Part shown: piece by piece, positions 8,020-14,866 of the stretch | How positions within the stretch are numbered: the first letter of the stretch is position 1 | Layout: each line of letters starts with the position of its first letter | Source of the DNA: Zygnema cylindricum | Lineage: Eukaryota; Streptophyta; Zygnematophyceae; Zygnematales; Zygnemataceae | Length of the DNA stretch: 14,866 nucleotides | Assembly: GCA_037447655.1 (NCBI GenBank) | Contig: JBBHKE010002029.1 | Coordinates: 203,986 to 218,851 of the forward strand | Reading direction: 5' to 3' | The notes under the pieces: model-generated | The model's database searches: none | What the model saw: only the letters and a program-made list of their open reading frames with translations | What the model was told of the DNA's origin: nothing | Program-made: the position numbers and the translations under genes

Positions 8020-8637
8020 TGTTTTTTTGAAATGTTGGTTTCCTGCGTACGCGACATTTTGTTCGCACGCGACGTTTCGCGTGCGTAATATATCATCGAA
8101 AGTAATGTGGTGGTTCGAATGGATTTGCGGATTGGGGGAGTAAATGTACGAGTAAAATTAAAAAGGAAATTTTATGTACCAAATCTGGTTATGGTCATTT
8201 TTGGTAATTTTATTTGGGGATTGCTCTCACATCTGTTGGCACAATTATTTGAAATTTTGCATGTGTGTTCCTCCCTGTATTATCTACGTTGCTACAGATG
8301 TATTATCTACGTTGCTACAGATTTGCAGACCTATCGTTCGTCTGGTCTTTGTGTAACTTCATTGTGAAGTTGTCAATTGGAAGTTGTCAGTTTTATCAAA
8401 GAAGTATAGCAGGCTATTTTTCTGCAACTTTGACTGGATGATGTGATAATTATGTTTAGTATTTTTATATGAAATTTTTTGAGAATACTTAATGATCTAG
8501 AAAACATTTGTTTATGTAGTTTCAGCTTGTTTTGTTATTTCTGTAGAATTATGAGTGGATTCAAAGTAGGCTGTTTTTGGGGTAGTTTGTGGTGCTTTCG
8601 AGGGTAAATCCATGGCTGAAAATTGCTATGGACAATA
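8020..8637 (+). repeat. 5' LTR
   Basis: Starts TGTTTTTTTG and ends ...GGACAATA (canonical CA mutated to TA). It aligns over its whole length to 10213-10912. It carries its own 23-bp tandem duplication (8277-8299, 8300-8322) and a 14-bp one near 8370-8395 that the 3' LTR lacks. A perfect 8-bp inverted repeat CGCACGCG/CGCGTGCG (8064-8071, 8078-8085) lies near its start and is partly eroded in the 3' copy. Confidence 0.92.
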
Positions 8638-8651
8638 GGTTATGGGCCCAC
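8638..8651 (+). other. Primer-binding site complementary to the initiator tRNA-Met anticodon arm
   Basis: GGTTATGGGCCCAC follows the LTR directly. It is complementary to the anticodon stem-loop of initiator tRNA-Met (GUGGGCCCAUAACC, recalled for plants), not to the tRNA 3' end that plant copia elements normally use. Drosophila copia and yeast Ty5 use the same half-tRNA strategy. The gag ATG (8642-8644) lies inside the site, opposite the CAU anticodon. Confidence 0.85.
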
Positions 8652-9889
8652 ACCCATGGCTACCCATATTGGATGAATCAATCTTACCCATATTTGATGG
8701 ATCTCAATATTACTGTTGGAGGAGTATTATGGAGGGTTACTTCAAGTCGAGGAAGATAATGGATGTGGTGGATGGGACATGTGTTGAATCATCGATCGGA
8801 TGGGAGGAGAAGAACCTTGAGAGTTTCCGGATTATCAAGCTATCATTGACCAAGGAACTTATAATGACTTACCTTGATCTAAAAAGTGCAGCTGAATTAT
8901 GAAAGTGGTTAGAACGTATATATCAAAAGACTTATGTGTATCACTAGATGAGTAGTGTTACAAAAACAGTTGAATATAAGTATGTTAGAGGCAACATGTT
9001 GAAATATTGCTCTAGTTTGCAAAGGTTTTTTGTAGAAAATGATATTGCACGAGGAAACTTTACAAATGCTCAAAAAGCTCTTATGTTAGTAAAAGGATTA
9101 CCTAAGGAATATAGGTGTGTTTTAGATAGGTTAAACCAAGTTGATAAAAAGGATTGGAACTTACCTTTAGCAATCAAGTTTTTTTTAGATGAAGAGGATA
9201 ATAAAGAGGCTTTAAAGGATTGGGGGAATTTTCAGGGTGTTAGATCACAGTTTTAGAAAAATAGAAAAAGTTGTTAATTAGAAAATTGTTTTTTTTGTAA
9301 TGATTTAGGGCATACCTTCAGAGTATGTCCGTTATATAAAAATGCATGTGTCACAGGAAATTTTCGAAACGGATGGGATGACAATCGAGTTCGACCCCCT
9401 ACACGAAAGGTTACACTTCCAGTCGACGAATTTGTTTACTTGTCGACTTTTGTTTTTCAAAATATGGAAAATGAGGAAGGAAAGGAAAAATTTGTTGTCA
9501 CCAGAGATGGAGTGGAGAAAGAGGTGACAAAAAAAGATTTGTTTCCTGTCAATTTTTCCGACGAGAGATTGGTGAGTGATAAAGATTTACAAGAAGAAGA
9601 GGTTATTGAAGTGAGAATAGTTGGAGGAAGTGAAGGTCACTTGGAAATGGAAACTGAAAATAATTTGCACGAGGAGATTACTGTACTTAGAGAAGGAGAG
9701 AGAAAAAGTGTTCAGAAAATTGGAGTAAGAGAGGAAGTTCATAATATTGAAAAAGAAAATAAAAGTTCAAAAATTGAGAGAATGCCAAAATTCATTAAGA
9801 AAACAAAGAAAATAAGTATAATTCAAAGGATCAACCGTAGAAGAAAACATGTGCAGAAAGTGGACAAAAGAAAACATTGTGAAAAGTAG
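8642..9889 (+). pseudogene. Copia-type gag with CCHC zinc knuckle, four in-frame stops
   Basis: One reading frame of 415 sense positions plus a terminal TAG, interrupted by TGA 8900-8902, TAG 8945-8947, TAG 9254-9256 and TAA 9275-9277, without frameshift. Gag forms the particle that packages element RNA. The N-terminus has the DUF4219/UBN2-type motif PIFDGSQYYCWRSIMEGYF (positions about 12-30) with VVDG after it. The UBN2-like core includes QKALMLVKGLPKEYR. The zinc knuckle CFFCNDLGHTFRVC (C-X2-C-X4-H-X4-C, positions 216-229) is intact. Downstream, about 185 residues are strongly acidic, then basic, and do not resemble protease or integrase. All four stops can be explained by C-to-T or G-to-A change in CAG, CAA or TGG. 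An in-frame TAG just upstream (8636-8638) fixes the start at 8642. Confidence 0.85.
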
Positions 9890-10070
9890 TTTTATGGAGG
9901 TGGTTACCTTTGATATTCACTAATTTTTATGGAATTTTTGATTTAGCATTTTGAATTTTGAAATTGGTTGAAGAGGAAAGTTATTATTTTTTGAAGACCT
10001 AGAAAGAGGTAGGGGAAGCAATGGTGTGTTTAAAAAGGATGGATTTTGGAAGACATGGCAGCAGGCAGGT

Positions 10071-10107
10071 GAAGCAGTGGTGACGTCAACGGAAGCAGTG
10101 GTGACGT
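10071..10107. repeat. Duplicated 16-mer GAAGCAGTGGTGACGT
   Basis: Two exact copies, 10071-10086 and 10092-10107, in the non-coding part between gag and the 3' LTR. The first runs into the palindrome TGACGTCA. The function is unknown. Confidence 0.8.
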
Positions 10108-10205
10108 TTGAACGAAAAAAAATGAGTAAATTTGGGGGTACGGAAACGTACAGTTACATTTGACACGGTGCATATTTTATTTCGGGTGCACGAAACTAAA
10201 TTTTC

Positions 10206-10212
10206 AGGGGAG
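10206..10212 (+). other. Polypurine tract
   Basis: AGGGGAG ends exactly at the TG of the 3' LTR, the standard position for the plus-strand primer of reverse transcription. Confidence 0.8.
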
Positions 10213-10912
10213 TGTTGTTTTGAAAAGTTGGTTTCGTGCGTACGCAACATTTTGTGCGCACCCGACGTTTCCCGTGCGTAATAGATTATCAAATTAATGT
10301 GGTGGTTCAAATGGATTTGCGGATTGGGGGAGTAAATGCACGAGGAAAATTAACAAGGAACTTTTCTGTTCCAAATCTGGTTATGGTCATTATTGGTAAT
10401 TTTATATGAGGATTGCTCTCAGATCTGGTGGCAGAACTATCTAAAATTTTGCATCTATGTTCCTCCCTCTATTTTCTACATTGCTACAAATTTGAAGACC
10501 TATTGTGTGTCTAGTCTGTGTGTAAGTTCATTGTGAAGTTGTCAGTTTTATAAAAACTATCTAAAATTTTGCATCTATGTTCCTCCCTCTATTTTCTACA
10601 TTGCTACAAATTTGAAGACCTATTGTGTGTCTAGTCTGTGTGTAACTTCATTGTGAAGTTGTCAGTTTTATAAAAGAATTATGACAGGCTGTTTTTCTGC
10701 AACATTGATTGGATGATGTGATAATTATGTTTAGTATTTTTATATGAAAATTTGTGAGAATACTTAATAATCTAGAAAATATCTGTTTATATAGTTTCAG
10801 CTTGTTTTGTTATTTCTGTAGAATTCTGAGTGGATTAAAAGTAGGTTGTTTTTGGCGTAGTTTGTGGTGCTTCCGAGGGTAAATCCATGGCTGAAAATGG
10901 CTATGGACAACA
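10213..10912 (+). repeat. 3' LTR with 120-bp internal tandem duplication
   Basis: Starts TGTTGTTTTG and ends ...GGACAACA. It contains a 120-bp tandem duplication (10435-10554, 10555-10674) differing at a single base (G 10526 versus C 10646). Without the duplications both LTRs are about 580 bp. Confidence 0.92.
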
Positions 10913-12096
10913 AGGCATACGATTATGGTCGCCTATTGGCAAAAATCAAAACTAGGCGCAGACGAGTACATAGAACGCATGTATTTACCGTAAGTTAGAC
11001 ACTCAACTGTAGACTTTGTACTTAGTGAATTTTAGGTAAATTATGTGCTCACAATTTCAAGAGCACATGGATTCTTTTGGAAGATTTGACCTTTACTTTC
11101 GTTATTTTTCTTCTGAAATTTCCAGGATAGTTTTAATGACTATTTTTCTTGTCATTAAGCGTTATGCTGCCTAGCTCGCACTCACCTTTCTCTGTAACCT
11201 GCCTTGCAATTTAATCTACACAACTCACGTCGAGGCCTAACCCATTTCCCTTCACTTCTTCTCTCGTCCTATCAAGTGGATTGCTGTGTAGCCTTCTTTC
11301 TCAGGCTATTGCTAAACCTTGGATGGTGATTAGACAATTTTGGGTTTGCTCGTGTGGTTCACTTGGTGATAGTGGATTAGGGTGGCTTTCCTTATTTATT
11401 TTGTATGTGGCTAAATCTGGTTATCTCATAATTGCTCGCAGTTTTCTACATTTTCAGTTTATAAGTTGTGATAATTAGGTTAGATCTTTATTAATAGAAC
11501 TCCTGTAAGGAATATAAACCGACCAAGGAGCCTAGTGGCTATCCGTTGGCTTAATGAATTAACCGAGCCTCCTAGCTTCCTCTCTCACCCCTCCTTTATT
11601 TTTCTTGTGATACGTGTATTTGTTGCTTGCTGCTTGTACAGACTTATTTCACTTGTTTTGTGATATGTTCATGACTTTCTTGCTTATTTCTTTACTCTTT
11701 ATCTTGCAGCTGATTGTGTTGTATGTTTATCACCTCTTTTGTCACATGCACGACACTACAAACTATCCTAGACACTAACGCCTCAAACTACGCCTAACTG
11801 CAGATCAGAACTACGAATATTGTCTATATGCATTGGGTGACGCACGGGTAAATCTCGGAGTCCTCGGCCATTAGTCACCACCGTGCTCTGGGATAATGGT
11901 CGAAGGTTGGGAACGTTGAAGGGCGCTAGAAATGCGTTGGCGATAGAAAGCCAACATGAGAGTTGGATAAGGGCTATCGGGACCTCTAACTTCGAAAGAG
12001 CGTCGAGCACAGTGGCGCAAAAAGTTGTTGAAAGATGAGTCTAAGGTCCCAAATATCTCCAAAGCAAATAAAAAAAAAGAAATTGATACTAGAGTA
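10913..12096. other. Unassigned region, no recognised gene
   Basis: T-rich from 11040 to 11760, GC-richer from 11780 to 12050. A 65-codon open frame at 11284-11478 (+) and overlapping frames at 11783-12104 on both strands match nothing I know. Around 11525-11575 there is a structured block, with GGCTTAATGAATTAACC inside a wider GGCT/AGCC inverted arrangement. It could be an LTR or SINE remnant, but no ends were found. Confidence 0.4.
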
Positions 12097-12221
12097 CAGT
12101 TCACAATCGATCGCTATTAGTGTTAATAATTTTTTGCTACTTAGAACACATTTTCTCTGTACACACTTGTCCGATTTTCAATTTGAGACCGCCAATTAGA
12201 ACCTGAGAATCTCATCTTTCA

Positions 12222-12479
<258 letters not shown>

Positions 12480-12580
12480 TCACAATTTTTTTTAACACTA
12501 ATAGCGATTCACGTTGTAGCATCCCCATTTTGGTGGGCCGCCTATTTTAACATTTACAAGATTGTAGGAACAACATAAGG

Positions 12581-12626
12581 AATCTTTATTGCAAAACTTG
12601 CGATAGAATAACCATCTAGTACAAAG
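12581..12626 (-). repeat. Conserved 3'-end-like block with hairpin, copy 2
   Basis: Minus strand: TTTGTACTA, hairpin GATGG-TTATT-CTATC (12602-12616), GCAAGTTTTGCAATAAAG. It aligns with 7314-7361. Upstream on the minus strand (to about 12898) is a T-rich frame of 114 codons that looks like untranslated retroposon sequence rather than protein. Confidence 0.5.
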
Positions 12627-13485
12627 GGGATAAAATGGAATAAAATAAAAAGAGCATTTAGGACTAGAAGAGTAGAGAGAAAAAAGGTAAAGGCATAGAG
12701 ACCAAACAACAAAACAACACTAACTAAAACAATTAACCACCATAAGTAACTGAAATACCAAAAATGACTACCTATAAAGAAAAGAAACCTACAATAGATG
12801 ACAACCCATAACCTTAACAAACAAAGATCCACATCCTTAAAGATCGTGGATGTCGATTGGGTTCCTTGGTGGAAGATCGAGGATGCTTCGCTTGTCATAT
12901 GATACTGTGTTTAAGCTCATCAAAGGAGAGGACACGTTTGTACTTTTTAAAGAGCAACTAATACACGTTGACAATGTATAAATGAATACAAATTTAGTAC
13001 AGGATTGGAGGACCAGCCTATCGACTAACCTTAACTTGTGAAAAAGTATGTTACAACAAGCACCTGGTTAATTTTTTTTAATGCTTGCAAACAACGTCCA
13101 CCACTTAATTTCAAAAACACGCCTAGACATCTAAATATTGTGGTACCCACGTGAAAGCAAACGTGCGGTGAAAGCAAAGTAATCACAGAGTGAAGGTACA
13201 TTTCCTTCAAAGATTTGCCATTTGTTTCTCTTTTTAGAACAGTACAACGTCCCATAAGGCAGTTTTCCGTAAGGTATGGAGTTTCATTCAATTAGTTTGA
13301 GTTTTTTGGGCACACTAAGGGTTCAATTTGTATTCAATTTTGTTACCGCATTTGATGATCACATCATAGAAATCCTTCACTCATTTTTTGGGATTTTTTG
13401 CTGAGAGTTTATACCTACGGCGCTCAATAAAGCATCCCTTGACATCTATGTAAGAGGGTTAGGTTTAACATCTACGGCAAGTGTG
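12627..13485. other. Unassigned region, no recognised gene
   Basis: Hydrophobic or low-complexity frames at 12554-12898 and 13031-13291 on the minus strand have no recognisable motif. A TCTACGGC/CCTACGGC pair occurs near 13415 and 13472. Confidence 0.4.
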
Positions 13486-13700
13486 GCGCCTCTCCCTCTC
13501 TCCCTCTCTCTTTGTCCTCCTCTCCCTCTCCCACTCTGTCTCCCTCTCTCTCTCTCGTGCGCTCCCTTATTTTCCCTTCTCTATCCCTTCGCCTCTCCTT
13601 CTCGCTCACCCTCTCCCTCGCCCTCGCCCTCTCCCTCTCCCTACTCTCTCACTCTTTCCCTCCACATCTCCCCCTCTCTCTCCCCTCCCCATCTGCTTTG
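13486..13700. repeat. C/T-rich simple-sequence tract
   Basis: (CTCCCT)n-like polypyrimidine DNA on the plus strand is open in all three frames (Ser/Pro/Leu-rich translations). This is typical of simple repeat rather than coding sequence. Confidence 0.9.
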
Positions 13701-14256
13701 GGAGTTGGTGCCTTATTTACTTCATTATTGTCTCTTAATTTTCGAGGTATTTTAAGGTTTTCTAGGGAGAAACTCCCATTCGTCTGACTATCGTCCCTCG
13801 TCTTTCAAACAGTGTCTTCGCTGTCTAACACTCAATTTGGAGGCTTCTTTTTCTGTTCCCACCTCCCTTATTACGAGCACGTTCAACGTGGGTTACCTTA
13901 AAAACCATAAAAAAACCATAAATTACCATAAAGATTTTTTTTTAAGGTTGTCATCACCATTCGATCCAAGCTTCTCACATCAACCTTAACGTTATAAGGA
14001 GTCGTTGTCATGTTTTCTGGTTTTCTAGCTAAATGTTTCTGGTTTCGTTTGACCATTAATCAATATAATGATTTTAGGAAGTGTCAAGAAAGTATTAGTG
14101 CCATCGTTTCTATTTTTTATTTACTTCCAGCTGACTCTTCACATGTCAACTTCCTCGCTACCTATCTTTATAAATAATTACCTATTGTTAGGTTATTAGG
14201 GACCTTTTATTTCCACTCTATGTTTCACGCCTGCTCAATTCACTACTGCCCTCAAG
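13701..14256. other. Unassigned region, no recognised gene
   Basis: AT-rich single-copy-looking DNA. The only structure noted is three ACCATAAA motifs at about 13900-13930. Confidence 0.4.
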
Positions 14257-14866
14257 TTTAGGCTTTGCGGCTGGCCTCCCTCGGTATCCCTCCTCCCCCA
14301 CCGCCCTCATGTCTAGGATGTTCCTCTCTCCTCCCTCAGTATCCCTCCTCCCCTACCGCCCTCATGTCTAGGTTGTGCCACTCTCCTCTTTTGGTATCCC
14401 TCGTCCCTCGGTATCCCTCCTCCCCAACCGCCCTCAAGTCTAGGCTTTGACTCTCGCCTCCCTCGGTATCCCTCCCCTCCCACCGTCCTCAAGTCTAGGC
14501 TTTGGCTCTCTCCTCCTTTTGTACCTCTTCCCCCCACTGCCCTATAGGCTTTACCTCTCTCCTCCCTCGGTATCCCTCCTCCCCCACCACCCCCGTGTCA
14601 AAGCTCCGCCCTTGGTATCCCTCCTCCCTCGGTATACCTTCTCCCCCACCGCCCTCAAGTCTAGGCTTTACTTCTCTCCTCCCTCAGTATCCATCCTCCT
14701 CCACCGCCCTGAAGTCTAGGCTTTGTCACTCTCCTCCTTTTGTACCCTTTCCCCCCAACGCCCTCAAGTTAATGCTTTGCCTTTCTCCTCCTTCGATATC
14801 CCTCTTCCCCTACCGCCCCCAAGTCTAGGCTTTGCCTCTCTCCTCCCCCCGTATCCCCCCCCCCCC
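14257..14866. repeat. 55-bp pyrimidine-rich minisatellite, about 11 units, cut by the window end
   Basis: The landmark TCTAGG occurs at 14257 (as TTTAGG), 14312, 14367, 14439, 14494, about 14543, about 14598 (degenerate), 14660, 14715, about 14770 (degenerate) and 14824. Most spacings are exactly 55; the exceptions are 72 (a 17-bp internal duplication of GGTATCCCTC...), 49 and 62. The consensus runs TCTAGGCTTTGCCTCTCTCC, TCCCTCGGTATCCCTCC, TCCCCCACCGCCCTCAAG. The minus strand is G-rich with many G runs. Frames on both strands are repeat translations. Confidence 0.92.

Larger units (their letters stand above)
8020..10912 (+). mobile_element. Gag-only copia-type LTR retrotransposon (TR-GAG-like), degenerate
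   Basis: The 2893-bp element comprises a 618-bp 5' LTR, a primer-binding site, one broken gag frame, about 0.3 kb of non-coding DNA, a polypurine tract and a 700-bp 3' LTR. There is no protease, integrase or reverse transcriptase sequence, so it would have depended on an autonomous relative. The LTRs start TGTT and end (A)ACA/AATA. No matching 5-bp target duplication is seen: CGCAA lies at the left and AGGCA at the right, so either the ends have mutated or the copy arose by recombination. The LTRs differ by roughly 10-15 % by eye, which suggests an old insertion. Confidence 0.88.

Noticed and set aside
8107-8367. 86-codon plus-strand frame inside the 5' LTR
   Set aside because: Lies within the LTR, and the corresponding 3' LTR sequence is interrupted (for example TATTTGGGG versus TATATGAGG, giving a stop).
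8015-10917. Five-base target duplication of the LTR element
   Set aside because: CGCAA and AGGCA do not match, so no duplication is claimed.
13481-13787. Three overlapping plus-strand frames of 85-91 codons
   Set aside because: Open in all frames because the DNA is (CTCCCT)n-like.
14265-14828. Proline/serine-rich frames on both strands that could pass for a repeat protein
   Set aside because: The 55-bp unit is not a multiple of three, so the frame changes every unit; frames arise from the minisatellite.

Overview
The window looks like nuclear DNA from a large, repeat-rich green-lineage genome, most plausibly an alga. Three things point this way. Spliced coding exons sit among long simple-sequence and transposon DNA. 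A plastid psbA fragment identical in protein to green-lineage D1 lies inside a nuclear transposon. Two exons on the minus strand match the N-terminus of SepSecS, a selenocysteine-synthesis enzyme that land plants are understood to have lost but that green algae such as Chlamydomonas keep. I cannot name the species; a streptophyte alga with long introns would fit.

Layout. 1-5043 holds the 5' part of the SepSecS gene, read leftwards: exon 1 (4951-5043), a 1748-bp intron 1 filled with satellite-like repeats, exon 2 (3128-3202), then an intron 2 of more than 3.1 kb that runs off the left edge. Intron 2 carries two TA-flanked MITEs, a roughly 50-bp minisatellite and polypurine tracts. 5044-5160 is the presumptive leader/promoter, with an 11-bp repeat. 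5160-7286 is transposon territory: a short MITE, then a 1.8-kb TIR element interrupted by two hAT-type insertions, each with a clean 8-bp target duplication. 7287-8019 is unassigned, with small tandem repeats and a conserved hairpin block. 8020-10912 is a gag-only copia-type LTR retrotransposon. Its primer site is complementary to the anticodon arm of initiator tRNA-Met, its gag is broken, and it has no pol. 10913-12096 has no recognisable gene. 12097-12516 is a MITE that has captured a psbA fragment. 12517-14256 has no recognisable gene apart from a second copy of the hairpin block and a CT-rich tract. 14257-14866 is a 55-bp minisatellite cut by the window end.

The only likely functional host gene is SepSecS. 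Everything else is mobile, repetitive or unassigned. Most open frames here are read-through of tandem repeats and were not called.
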